From: Haloglomus litoreum
GTDB lineage: Archaea > Halobacteriota > Halobacteria > Halobacteriales > Haloarculaceae
Length of the DNA: 64,000 bases
Reading direction: 5' to 3'
NCBI RefSeq assembly: GCF_029338515.1
Contig: NZ_CP119988.1
Coordinates: forward strand, 3,720,001 to 3,784,000
The notes under the pieces were generated by a model. It was not told the DNA's origin and made no database searches. It was given only the letters and a program-made list of their open reading frames with translations. Below, in pieces: positions 44,581 through 53,309 of the stretch (positions within the stretch are counted from its first letter, which is position 1; each line of letters starts with the position of its first letter). The translations under genes were made by a program, and so were the position numbers.

Positions 44581-45303
44581 CTACGTCGACGGCATCCGGA
44601 CCTGCAACAGCACCACCGAGAGCCCGCAGACCGTCGTGACGGCGGCGACGTGGGCGACGATGGTCGCGAGCAGCACCGGGAAGTCCGTGATGAACGGGAC
44701 GAGGAGCAACTGGAGGAGGCCGAACGCGACCGTCTCCAGGTCGGCCCGCTGGAAGGCCCGCGCGGTCTCGGGCTCGAAGCGGAACCGGGCCGACCGCCAC
44801 AGCGCCGTCACCGACGCCCACCAGTTCGTCCCGATGCGGTAGCAGACGTCCCACAGCACGAGCAGCGTCAGGTAGACCACCAGCACCGGCGGCTCCGGCC
44901 CGAACAGCCGCTCGACGAGCGGCGTCCCGCCGGAGGCCGGGTCGAATACGAACAGGTGCGTGATGAGTGCGATGTACGCGAGCACCGCCAGCACCACCTC
45001 GACGCTGGAGCCGAACAGGAGCCGCCGGTACGACTCCGGGACCGGCACCGCGCGGGTGAGGGTGCTGATGCGGAGCATCTCCGCGCTCCCCACCGCGGCG
45101 ACGAAGACGGCCGCGGTCCCGGCGATGGCGGCGTTCCACAGCCCGTAGTACGCCGCGAGTGCGAGGATACCCACCTCGAAGACCGCGAGCTGGATGGCGA
45201 TGGCCACGGGCTGTGAGAGGTCGAGCCCCGGCAGGGCCGAGATGATGCTCTCGTACACCCAGGTCTCGCCGAACTCCGGCTTCCGGCTGGTCTGCGAGGC
45301 CAT
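44581..45303 (-). CDS. Integral membrane protein, haloarchaeal
   Basis: The 240-residue protein has five to six spans. The first 30 residues are polar (MASQTSRKPEFGETWVYESI), then hydrophobic segments lie at about 33-52, 57-73, 98-117, 135-155, 190-209 and 214-234. No family is recognised with confidence. The ATG shares one base with the stop of the upstream SDR-like gene (TGATG), so the two are in one operon. Confidence 0.7.
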   Translation of the reverse strand: MASQTSRKPEFGETWVYESIISALPGLDLSQPVAIAIQLAVFEVGILALAAYYGLWNAAIAGTAAVFVAAVGSAEMLRISTLTRAVPVPESYRRLLFGSSVEVVLAVLAYIALITHLFVFDPASGGTPLVERLFGPEPPVLVVYLTLLVLWDVCYRIGTNWWASVTALWRSARFRFEPETARAFQRADLETVAFGLLQLLLVPFITDFPVLLATIVAHVAAVTTVCGLSVVLLQVRMPST

Positions 45304-46298
45304 CAGGCGTCCCCTCCGTCGTCCGCCGTCGCTCTATCGCGGTCCCTCCCCGCCCGCCCCCGGACGCCACCATCGGGTTCGATTCCCGGCGTGTCCGTCG
45401 CCGGGGGGGCGACCTCGACCGGGGAGAGCGCCCGCAGGACCGCCGTCTCGAACGTCGTCCGGTCGACCGGGACGAGCGACTCGATGCGCCGGTCCGTGAC
45501 GACGACCGGATTGCGCAGCCCCTTCACCAGTGGCACCGCGACCGAGGTCGGCACGTCCGTCACGAGGCCGAGCCACCGCGAGGAGAGCCCCGGCGAGAGG
45601 ACGGGCGCCGGGAGGATGACCGGCTCGCGCCGACCCGACAGGCGCGCGGTCTCGCGGAGCATCTCCTCGTACGTGAGGATCTCCGGGCCGCCGATCTCGA
45701 AGGTGTCCGCCCGGGTCTCGGGAACGTCGAGGACGCCGACGAGGTACGCGACCACGTCGTCGATGGCGATGGGCTGGCACGGCGTCCGGACCCACCGGGG
45801 CGTGACCATCACGGGGAGGCGGCCCACGAGCTGCCGGATCAGGTCGAAGGAGAGCGACCCGTTGCCGATGATGACGGCCGCCCGCAGGACCGTCAGGTCG
45901 TAGTCGCCCTCGTCCAGGACGCGCTCGACCTCGCGACGGGATTCAAGGTGCTCGGAGAGGTCGTCGCTCTCGGCACCCAGGCCGCCGAGGTAGACCACGC
46001 GGTCGACGCCCGCCTCGCTCGCCGCCGTCGCGAAGCTCCGGGCCGCCCGGCGGTCGCGCTCGGCGAACGCCTCGCCCGCCCCCATCGAGTGGACGAGGTA
46101 GTAGGCGGCCTCGACGCCGTCGAGGGCGTCCTCCCAGCCCGCTTCGAGGAGGTCGCCCTGCACCACCTCGACACCGGCCGGCCCGTCGTAGCGGGCGGGG
46201 TTCCGGACCAGCACCACCACCTCGTGGCCTGCCCGGAGCAGCGCCGGAACCAGCCGCCCGCCGACGAATCCCGTCGCCCCCGTGACCAGTACGCGCAT
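45303..46298 (-). CDS. Atypical SDR / NAD(P)H-binding protein (NmrA/complex I 39-kDa-like)
   Basis: This 331-residue protein opens MRVLVTGATGFVGGRLVPAL with the TGATGFVG dinucleotide motif of atypical short-chain dehydrogenases, then VQGDLLEAGWEDALDGVEAA YYLVHSMGAG, RVVYLGGLGA and TVLRAAVIIGNGSLSFDLIR. It resembles the NAD(P)-binding proteins related to NDUFA9 and DUF2867-type partners. The activity is unknown, and the active-site YxxxK is not evident. The ATG at 46298 was chosen because the 75 upstream codons are non-family. The C-terminal 45 residues are disordered. Confidence 0.85.
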   Translation of the reverse strand: MRVLVTGATGFVGGRLVPALLRAGHEVVVLVRNPARYDGPAGVEVVQGDLLEAGWEDALDGVEAAYYLVHSMGAGEAFAERDRRAARSFATAASEAGVDRVVYLGGLGAESDDLSEHLESRREVERVLDEGDYDLTVLRAAVIIGNGSLSFDLIRQLVGRLPVMVTPRWVRTPCQPIAIDDVVAYLVGVLDVPETRADTFEIGGPEILTYEEMLRETARLSGRREPVILPAPVLSPGLSSRWLGLVTDVPTSVAVPLVKGLRNPVVVTDRRIESLVPVDRTTFETAVLRALSPVEVAPPATDTPGIEPDGGVRGRAGRDRDRATADDGGDA

Positions 46299-46547
46299 GT
46301 CACGGTGGAGGCGCGGAACGCGGATAAGTGTGCGTCCCGCCGCCCCCGCCCCGAGTGTGGGAGGCGGGCATCGGCCGGCCCGTCGGATCCGGCGACCCCG
46401 GAGGTAGTATCGATATAACTTATGCAAACCATCAACAGAGCCATTACACCGATTCGCTGGCGGTTCCCTCGCGGTTCTTCCGATAGGTTCGGAGCAAGAT
46501 TTTTCTCGGAGTCCCGAGTACATATCCGGTGGAGGTGAGAGTCAGGA

Positions 46548-46754
46548 ATGTCCGTGAGTGCCGACAGTGGTCGCGGGTCCGGACTGACCCGCTACGATCT
46601 CGTCCTGCTGTGTATCCCGGTCACGTTCCTGGTGGCCGCGGTCGCGAGCCTGGTACTGGAAGTTCCCGCTCACACCGCGACAGCCGCCGGCGGACTCGCC
46701 AGCGCGTTCGTCCTGGCGGACGCGCTGTTCCGGAACCCGCCGCTCGGCACCTGA
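46548..46754 (+). CDS. Small two-span membrane protein
   Basis: The 68-residue protein begins MSVSADSGRGSGLTRYDLVL with spans at about 18-38 and 45-60, ending DALFRNPPLGT. A TACATATCC sequence at 46519-46527, 21-29 bp upstream, can serve as TATA box, and GGAGGTGAG lies between it and the ATG. No family is recognised. Confidence 0.65.
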   Translation: MSVSADSGRGSGLTRYDLVLLCIPVTFLVAAVASLVLEVPAHTATAAGGLASAFVLADALFRNPPLGT

Positions 46755-46905
46755 TCATCCCATTCATGCCGCGATAATCGAACAGGAGCCAGAACAGCCA
46801 GGAGACCCGCTGCCTCCGAATCTTCTCCGGCGATCAGCGGTCTACACCTACCCACATCCGGTTCGTCGGTGCATCAGCGCCCGATATCCGACCGACCGTC
46901 CTCGA

Positions 46906-49272
46906 CTACGACGAGGTGGTCGGGGACGGTGTCGGTGTTCCCGCCGGGCGGGCGGTCCTCGTCCGCGTGGGTGTCGGCGTGGGTGTCGGGCTGGCGGTCG
47001 CGGTCGGCGGCGTGGCCGTCGCCGTTCCCGTCCCGGTCGCCGTCCGGGTGGGCGTCTCGCTCGGCGTCCCCGTGGGCGGGTCCGGGGTCGGGACGGCGGT
47101 CGGCGTCGCGGTCGGCGTTGGCTCCGGCGGGACGGGCGTCGCCGTCAGGTCGACCGTGGTCACGCGCGACCAGTCGGTCTCGTCGAGGACGGCCGCCTCG
47201 GTCGCGCCGAAGACGAACAGGTGGTCGCCGACGTAGCGCGCGCGGCGCGGCGCCTCGATATCGACCCGCTTCTCGGTCGAGAGGTCGTCGGTGGAGAGCA
47301 CGTAGCCGCCGTCGGGTGTCGGGAGGAAGGCGACGCCGTGACGGGCGTCGTAGGTGAACGCGTGGTGGGTCCGCGAGACCGCCGACCAGCGCGCGTCGAG
47401 CACCCGTGACTCCGCGACGCTGGGGTCGGCCGGGTCGCTCACGTCGAAGACGACGGCCTTGACGCGGCCGTCCTCCTCGCCGATTCCCATCACGCGGCCG
47501 TCGCCGAGCGGGTGGAGGTACGAGGAGTAGCCCGGCAGCTTCACGAAGCCCTCCTCGGTCGGGTTCGCCGGGTCCGAGAGGTCCAGCACGTGGAGCGGGT
47601 CGACCTGGCGGAAGGTGACGACGTAGCCGCGGTCGCCGACGAACCGGACGCCGTAGACGCGCTGGCCCTCGCTCATCCCGGTGACGCTGCCCTCGCGTTC
47701 GAGGCTGGTCGCGTCGAGCGTGTACACGTCGTTGGCGCTCTCGACGCCCGGGAGCCGCTCGCCGACGGTCGTCGCCACGCGGAGGTGGCCCTCGTGGACG
47801 TCGAAGGAGAACTGGTTGAGGACGATACCCGGGACGCTCCCGGTCGTGGCGTCCTCGAGGTCGTCGACGGGGAACCGCGCGACGTGGGTGGTCGTCGCGT
47901 CGCGCCGGTGCTCGCGGAGGTACTCACGGTAGCCCTCGCGGAGCTGCTCGTCGACATCCCTGCGCTCCGAGGGCGCGAGCGTCCCGATCCACCCCCGGAC
48001 CGTCGCCTCGACCTCCTCCTCCTCGGCGCGCGGGGAGAGGTCGTAGCCCTGCACGGTGCGGAGCCGCTCCTTCACGCGCTCGGGGACGACATCGCTCTCG
48101 AGGAGGTACTCGGTCCGCAGCGCCGCACGCCGCTCGCTCGTCGTGTAGGTGGCGTAGACGGCGTCCGGCGAGACGTAGACCGTCGACTCGCGGCTCCCGA
48201 CGAACGTCGTCCGCTGGGTGAGCTCACCGCTCGCGGCGTCGATGGACAGGACGCTGTAGGTCACGTCCGTCGGGACCGGCTCCGTCGGGTGCCGCACGTC
48301 GGTACACGGCACCGTCACGTCGGCCAGCGGTCGGACGCGGCAGGAGTCGCCCGCTCGCGGGAGGTCGTTGGCGACGACCAGCAGCACCTGGCCATCGGTC
48401 AGCCGGGCCGAGACCACACGTCCCCGGACCTCGCGCGCCCAGGCCTCGGCCGGCGCGTCGGGGTCGGTCACGTCGTACCCGGTGAGCCGGCGCGCGGCGG
48501 CCGCCCGCTCGGCGGCGCGGTCCGCCTCGCTGACCATCACGGAGTCGACGGCGCCCTCGACGGCGCCGACCGGCCCACCACCGCCAGGACGGGGCTCCGG
48601 CTCGACCGGGCGCCGCACGGTCCGCCGGTTCGGCAGCACGACGACGCGGTCCTCGCCGACGAGCATCCGTCCGCTCCGGTCGAGCGCCGCGGTCACGCGG
48701 GCCTCGGCCGGCGGCGTCGCGGCCACGACGCTCGTCCCACCCGTGCCGACCTCCCGACCGAGCCGCTGGACGTAGAACCGGTCGCCGACCGTCTTCACCA
48801 CGTCCGGCTCGTCGACGCCGACGACCTGGACGTTGGTCCCGCCGACACGGCGCGACGGGGCTCCGCCGCCGGCACCCCCGGCTGCGTCACCGCCGTCGGC
48901 ACTGGCCGCCTGTGCCCCCAGAGATACCGACGCGCCGGCCGACGCTGTCTCCATCGGTGTCGCGGTCATCCGGGTCGGCGCCCCGCGGTCGAACGTGACC
49001 CGGTCGTAGCCGCCCGCCACGCGCTGGGCGCGGTCGAGGTACGCCCGGAACGCCTCGTCGGAGTCGGCGGTCGTCAGCCCCAGCACCTCACCCGACGGCT
49101 CCGGGGCCCGGTCGACCGACGGGGCGGGGGTGGTCGTCGGTGTGTCCGAGCTGGGGTCGCGGTCGTCCTCCGGCGTCTCGACCGTGTTCTGGTCGGCCAG
49201 CGTGACGGCACCGGTGACCGAGGCCACCAGCACGAGCACGACGAGGGCGACGGTTCGTGGGATCATAGCCAT
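46906..49272 (-). CDS. Secreted beta-propeller domain protein with Thr/Pro-rich tail
   Basis: This precursor of about 788 residues starts MAMIPRTVALVVLVLVASVT, a membrane span or signal. A Thr/Pro linker is followed by a large domain with GTNVQVVGVDEPDVVKTVGD, VYLNQFSF-like IVLNQFSFDVHEGHLRVATT, GMSEGQRVYGVRFVGDRGYV, DPLHVLDLSDPANPTEEGF and PLGDGRVMGIGEE. This matches the prokaryotic beta-propeller domain family of secreted proteins. The last 75 residues are almost only Thr, Pro, Ala and Arg, likely glycosylated. No C-terminal anchor is present. Starts at 49272 or 49266 fit a TTTGATATT box near 49303-49313. Confidence 0.85.
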   Translation of the reverse strand: MAMIPRTVALVVLVLVASVTGAVTLADQNTVETPEDDRDPSSDTPTTTPAPSVDRAPEPSGEVLGLTTADSDEAFRAYLDRAQRVAGGYDRVTFDRGAPTRMTATPMETASAGASVSLGAQAASADGGDAAGGAGGGAPSRRVGGTNVQVVGVDEPDVVKTVGDRFYVQRLGREVGTGGTSVVAATPPAEARVTAALDRSGRMLVGEDRVVVLPNRRTVRRPVEPEPRPGGGGPVGAVEGAVDSVMVSEADRAAERAAAARRLTGYDVTDPDAPAEAWAREVRGRVVSARLTDGQVLLVVANDLPRAGDSCRVRPLADVTVPCTDVRHPTEPVPTDVTYSVLSIDAASGELTQRTTFVGSRESTVYVSPDAVYATYTTSERRAALRTEYLLESDVVPERVKERLRTVQGYDLSPRAEEEEVEATVRGWIGTLAPSERRDVDEQLREGYREYLREHRRDATTTHVARFPVDDLEDATTGSVPGIVLNQFSFDVHEGHLRVATTVGERLPGVESANDVYTLDATSLEREGSVTGMSEGQRVYGVRFVGDRGYVVTFRQVDPLHVLDLSDPANPTEEGFVKLPGYSSYLHPLGDGRVMGIGEEDGRVKAVVFDVSDPADPSVAESRVLDARWSAVSRTHHAFTYDARHGVAFLPTPDGGYVLSTDDLSTEKRVDIEAPRRARYVGDHLFVFGATEAAVLDETDWSRVTTVDLTATPVPPEPTPTATPTAVPTPDPPTGTPSETPTRTATGTGTATATPPTATASPTPTPTPTRTRTARPAGTPTPSPTTSS

Positions 49273-49380
49273 CCCTACGACGGCATCCACACCCACTGTT
49301 ACGGAATATCAAACGCGTCTTTGAGCGACGCCTGGACCCACCGGCGACAGGGGTTTGTCGCCACCGTCCGAACGGCGAGC

Positions 49381-49626
49381 ATGGCACGAGAGCCGTGTGA
49401 CGGCTGCGGTCGCGCCGTCCAGATCGCCGGCGGCATCGCCAACCTCTGGTCGTTCGGCGGCGACCGGACGGAGGGACTGACGCTGGAGCTGGCCGACGGC
49501 TCGGAGCACTTCCTCTGCTACGGCTGCATCGAGCGCCTCCCCGACGACCGCGACCCGACCGCCGAGGACGTGGCGGCCCTCGCGCCCCACGAGGAGCGCG
49601 AGGAGCGGCCGGATAGCGGCGAGTAG
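49381..49626 (+). CDS. Small CxxC zinc-finger-like protein
   Basis: The 81-residue protein begins MAREPCDGCGRAVQIAGGIA and has two CxxC pairs, CDGC (6-9) and CYGC (46-49), in LELADGSEHFLCYGCIERLP. They can bind one zinc between two beta hairpins. The C-terminus is acidic (APHEEREERPDSGE). It belongs to the large group of haloarchaeal mini-zinc proteins; no role is known. It is divergent from the beta-propeller gene. Confidence 0.7.
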   Translation: MAREPCDGCGRAVQIAGGIANLWSFGGDRTEGLTLELADGSEHFLCYGCIERLPDDRDPTAEDVAALAPHEEREERPDSGE

Positions 49627-49684
49627 CGCGCGGCCGTCGCTCGGGTGCGGAAGAACGGCGGTCGGAAGGGGGTGAGCGGTATCC

Positions 49685-50848
49685 CTACAGCAGTCCGCCG
49701 TCGTCGCTATCCTCGCTGGGCGTCGACGTCCCGTCGTCGCTGTCGTCGCTGTCGTCGCTACTGGAGTCGTCACCGCTCAGCGTGTCGTCGACGGCGTCGG
49801 TGGTGTCGTCGACGGCGTCGGTGGTGCTGTCGGTGGTGTCATCGACGGCGTCGGTCACGTCGTCCGTGGCACCGCCGGTCGCCGAGTCGACAGCGTCGGT
49901 GGTGCTGTCCGTGGTGTCGTCCACCGTGTCGGTGGTGCTGTCCGTGGTATCGTCGACGGTGTCACCGACCGCATCGGTGGTGCCGTCGACGTCCCCACTG
50001 GCGGCCTCGTCGACGGTGTCGCCGGCCCCCTCGGCGGTCTCGTCCACGGTGTCACCGACACCCTCGGCAGTCTCGTCCACGGCGTCCGTGGCGTCGCCGG
50101 CGGTACCGCCGGTCGCCGAGTCGACGGCGTCGGTCACGTCACCGGCGGCATCACCGGTAGCGTCGGTTGCCTGGTCGGTGCCGCTTTCGACTGCGTCGGT
50201 CACGTCCTCCGTCGGAGCGCCCGCACCGGCGGACTCGTCCAGGTCCGCGGTCACGTCACCGACCGGACCGCCGACCACGTCCTCGCTGTCGGGCCGCGAG
50301 AGCGTCCGGGCCACGTTGCTGTCCGGGTCCGACAGTTCGTACATCGGGCCGCGGAGCGTCTCGGCCACCTGGCTGTCGGGCTGGAGCTGGCCGAGCGGCC
50401 CCCGGAGCGTCTGGACGAGCGGACTGGTCTGGTCGTTCAGGAGGTCCATCCAGTTGTCCTCGGCCGGCGCGGCGCCACCACCGGACCCCGCACTGCCCGC
50501 GGCTGCCGAGCTGTCGGCCGCGGCGTCCGCCGACCCGCCGTCGGGGTCACCGCCGTCGCGGTCGTTCGGCGCCAGGATGCCCTCCGGCTCCGGCGTTCCG
50601 ACGCTCGACTGTGCGCCCTGACTGGCCTCGCCGCCCCCGCCACCACCGGAGGCGGCCGCACTGTCGGCTGGACCGGCCCCGCCACCGGCGCTGCCGCCGG
50701 CACCACCGTCCGGACCAGCGGACCCGCCGCCCGCACCCGGGATGGCCTCCGCACCGACCGCGAAGAAGGGGTTGAAGATGATGCCCACCGTCAGGAACGC
50801 GACCAGTCCCAGCGTCGGGAGCACCTTCTTCGTGACCGGCTCGGTCAT
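49685..50848 (-). CDS. Secreted or anchored protein with Asp/Thr-rich repeats
   Basis: The 387-residue protein starts MTEPVTKKVLPTLGLVAFLT, with one N-terminal span (about 10-33). A Gly/Ser/Ala-rich stretch (35-130), a short ordered block (WMDLLNDQTSPLVQTLRGPL, 133-190) and about 170 residues of degenerate repeats follow, such as TDAVDDTTDSTTDAVDDTTD and ETAEGVGDTVDE. At the DNA level the repeats are GTCGTC-type tandem units. The strongly acidic tail suggests an extended stalk outside the cell. No family is known. Confidence 0.65.
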   Translation of the reverse strand: MTEPVTKKVLPTLGLVAFLTVGIIFNPFFAVGAEAIPGAGGGSAGPDGGAGGSAGGGAGPADSAAASGGGGGGEASQGAQSSVGTPEPEGILAPNDRDGGDPDGGSADAAADSSAAAGSAGSGGGAAPAEDNWMDLLNDQTSPLVQTLRGPLGQLQPDSQVAETLRGPMYELSDPDSNVARTLSRPDSEDVVGGPVGDVTADLDESAGAGAPTEDVTDAVESGTDQATDATGDAAGDVTDAVDSATGGTAGDATDAVDETAEGVGDTVDETAEGAGDTVDEAASGDVDGTTDAVGDTVDDTTDSTTDTVDDTTDSTTDAVDSATGGATDDVTDAVDDTTDSTTDAVDDTTDAVDDTLSGDDSSSDDSDDSDDGTSTPSEDSDDGGLL

Positions 50849-51258
50849 CGCTTGCTCCCCCCGTTGCTGCGTGTTGCTGTGTGGATTCCCACCATGACCG
50901 GACGCAAGTTATACAGGGGGTTATATGTTCCGGCCCAGAATCCAAGTATTTAATGTGCCGCTGAAAGCCGTTCATCCCCGACACTTCTTATCTGATATCG
51001 GCCGAGAACCGGGGCACGAGGTTACCCGAGGAATCCAGGTATCACATCTCACCCGGCAATGGACGGCCCCGTCCTTGCTGGACCGTCCAGCGCATCCCCG
51101 GATTGTCCCCGTTCGGGGCCGCGAGCACGCTCGCGCGCGCCGGGTGGAACGGCCTCGACACGACTCCCGATTCCACGACCCGGCTCGCTGGTCGTCGCGA
51201 GCCGTGCATCGGTCACCGAGTCCGGTGCGGTTATGGCCGCCGGCGCGCAGGTGGGAAC
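50849..51258. other. Intergenic region, 410 bp, between divergent genes
   Basis: No gene is supported. The part at 50890-51055 is lower in GC, with short AT clusters (AGTTATACAG near 50907, TATTTAATG near 50947, ATCTGATATCGG near 50992) suited to promoters for the minus-strand repeat protein. The part from 51060 to the helicase GTG is GC-rich. Open frames in it are Arg/Pro-rich and lack family signatures. Confidence 0.4.
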
Positions 51259-53052
51259 GTGGACCCCGCCCGCATCGAATCGGAGTTCCCGGCCCCCTCC
51301 TACCGAGGGGCCCAGGAGACCGCCCTCCAGCGGATCCGGGCGGCCTTCGAGGACGGGAACGACGTGGTGCTGGTGCGCGCGCCGACGGGGAGCGGCAAGT
51401 CCCTCCTCGCGCGGGCCATCGCCGGTTGCGCCCGGCGGCCGGGCGAGGCCGAACCCCACCAGCCCGTCGGGGCGTACTACACGACGCCGCAGGTCTCGCA
51501 ACTGGACGACGTGGCCGGCGACGCCCTGCTGGAGGACCTGAGCATCATCCGCGGGAAGTCGAACTACAAATGCATCCTCCCCGGGGAGTCCGACACGCCC
51601 GTCGACGAGGCGCCGTGTGCCCGCGAGCGCGGCTACAACTGTCCCGTCGAGCACCGCTGCCCGTACTTCTCGGACCGGGCCATCGCCTCGAACCGCTCCA
51701 TCGCCGCGATGACGCTGGCGTACTTCATGCAGACCGCGGGAAGCGACGTGTTCGGCCAGCGTGACGTGGTGGTCATCGACGAGGCCCACGGCCTCGCGGA
51801 GTGGGCGGAGATGTACGCCACCATCGAGTTGACGCCGGGGTGGGTGCCGTCGGCGGTGTGGGAGGCGACGACACCGCCGAACATCGAGAACCTCCGCGAC
51901 GCGGCCGACTACGCCGAGCGCCTGGAGGCGGCGTGCGACCGCCGGCTGACCGAGCTCCGGTCGAAGGCCGAACTCGACCGCGAGGAGGTCGCCGAGCGCG
52001 ACCGCCTCACCGACCTCATCCGCGAACTGGGCTGGTTCGTCGAGGACCTCCGCGACACCGACTCGACGACGACGTGGGTCGTCGACCAGCCCGACGGCGC
52101 CGGCACCGCGGCCACCATCAAGCCGATGGACCCCGCGCGGTACCTCCACCACACCGTCTGGGACCGCGGGACGAGGTTCGCGCTGCTGTCGGCGACCATC
52201 CTCGACAAGGACGCGTTCTGTCGGGGGTCCGGGCTGGACCCCGCGAACGTCGCCCTGGTGGACGTGCCCCACACCTTCCCGGTCGAGAACCGGCCGCTGT
52301 ACGACACGACCCAGGGGAAGATGACCTACGAGCACCGCGACGAGACCATCCCGAAGATCGCCCGGCTCGTCGTTCGACTGATGCAGCACCACCCCGACGA
52401 GAAGGGCCTCGTCCACGCGCACTCCTACGCCATCGCCGAGCGCCTGCGCGAGCACCTCGAGGGCTTCGGCGTCGGCGCCCGCGTCCGCGGGCACGACTCG
52501 GACAATCGGGACGCCGCCCTCTCGGGCTGGAAGCGCTCCTCGGGTGCCGACGTGTTCGTCTCGGTCAAGATGGAGGAGGCGCTCGACCTGAACGGCGATC
52601 TCTGCCGGTGGCAGGTCCTCTGCAAGGCGCCGTACCCGAACACGCGGGACTCGCGGGTCGCCCGTCGCCTGGAGGACGGCCAGTGGGGCTGGTACTACCG
52701 CACCGCCCTCCGGACCGTCATCCAGGCGTGCGGGCGCGTCGTGCGCGCACCGGACGACTACGGGGCCACCTACCTCGCCGACACCTCGCTGCTGGACCTG
52801 TTCGAGCGGGCGCGCCACGACATGCCCGACTGGTTCGCCGAACAGGTCGACCTGATGTCGACACCCGACCTGCCGGCGTTCGAGCCGCGGGCGGCCGTCG
52901 GCGACGGGAGCGGCGGCTCGCGTGGCGGAACCGGCGGCAGTTCACGGAGCCGCCGGACGGGGAGCGGCGGGTCCGGCGGGCGGTCCGGCCGCTCGAGTGC
53001 CGGCTCGCGTGACCCCTCTGACCACCCGCTCTCGGACGTGTGGGGAGAGTGA
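51259..53052 (+). CDS. XPD/DinG-like helicase with Fe-S cluster cysteines
   Basis: This 597-residue superfamily 2 helicase has Walker A APTGSGKS (41-48) and DEAH at 174-177. Four Cys at 105, 120, 128 and 134 lie between motifs Ia and II, as in the 4Fe-4S domain of XPD/Rad3/DinG. Motif VI region is RTVIQACGRVVRAPDDYGAT. These enzymes unwind DNA 5' to 3' in repair. The last 65 residues are a Gly/Ser/Arg-rich tail (GSGGSRGGTGGSSRSR) unlike the acidic core, possibly a nucleic-acid contact. The GTG at 51259 begins the conserved VDPARIESEFPAPSYRGAQE. Confidence 0.9.
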   Translation: MDPARIESEFPAPSYRGAQETALQRIRAAFEDGNDVVLVRAPTGSGKSLLARAIAGCARRPGEAEPHQPVGAYYTTPQVSQLDDVAGDALLEDLSIIRGKSNYKCILPGESDTPVDEAPCARERGYNCPVEHRCPYFSDRAIASNRSIAAMTLAYFMQTAGSDVFGQRDVVVIDEAHGLAEWAEMYATIELTPGWVPSAVWEATTPPNIENLRDAADYAERLEAACDRRLTELRSKAELDREEVAERDRLTDLIRELGWFVEDLRDTDSTTTWVVDQPDGAGTAATIKPMDPARYLHHTVWDRGTRFALLSATILDKDAFCRGSGLDPANVALVDVPHTFPVENRPLYDTTQGKMTYEHRDETIPKIARLVVRLMQHHPDEKGLVHAHSYAIAERLREHLEGFGVGARVRGHDSDNRDAALSGWKRSSGADVFVSVKMEEALDLNGDLCRWQVLCKAPYPNTRDSRVARRLEDGQWGWYYRTALRTVIQACGRVVRAPDDYGATYLADTSLLDLFERARHDMPDWFAEQVDLMSTPDLPAFEPRAAVGDGSGGSRGGTGGSSRSRRTGSGGSGGRSGRSSAGSRDPSDHPLSDVWGE

Positions 53053-53059
53053 GGCCGAC

Positions 53060-53143
53060 TCAGAGGAGGGAGACGCCGTAGAGGACGGACGACCCCACCA
53101 TGAACAGCACCATGAGGAGTGCGAAGATCTGCTGTCGGTCCAT
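53060..53143 (-). CDS. Putative 27-residue membrane micropeptide
   Basis: From ATG 53143 to the stop at 53060 the frame reads MDRQQIFALLMVLFMVGSSV LYGVSLL: a charged four-residue start then one continuous membrane segment. A TATA-like TATAAG (53167-53172; CTTATA on the minus strand) is 24-29 bp upstream, the correct spacing for a leaderless start. It lies 7 bp from the stop of the helicase gene, tail to tail. Short proteins of this type are usually missed by gene callers. Confidence 0.5.
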   Translation of the reverse strand: MDRQQIFALLMVLFMVGSSVLYGVSLL

Positions 53144-53166
53144 ACCTCCCCCTACGCGTCCTGCGG

Positions 53167-53172
53167 TATAAG
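53167..53172 (-). promoter_or_regulatory. Probable TATA box for the micropeptide gene
   Basis: TATAAG on the plus strand, CTTATA on the minus, is centred about 26 bp upstream of the ATG at 53143 in otherwise GC-rich DNA. Confidence 0.45.
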
Positions 53173-53309
53173 TCGTCGGGCACGCTCTCGGGCCCCGTGT
53201 CGGACGACACGTCCGATGCCGGACGCGCCGTCGGGGTCGCTGGCAGCGGTCGTGTGGCGGGACGGCGACCCCGCGGAGCTTTTGCGTCCCCCGCCCGTTC
53301 GGTCGACCA

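Noticed and set aside
45375-45400. Possible tRNA T-loop-like GGTTCGATTCCC
   Set aside because: It lies inside the coding tail of the SDR-like gene, and no acceptor or anticodon stems can be built around it.
46916-47236. Plus-strand frame rich in Val/Gly repeats opposite the beta-propeller tail
   Set aside because: The repeats are the antisense of the Thr/Pro-rich C-terminus of the secreted protein.
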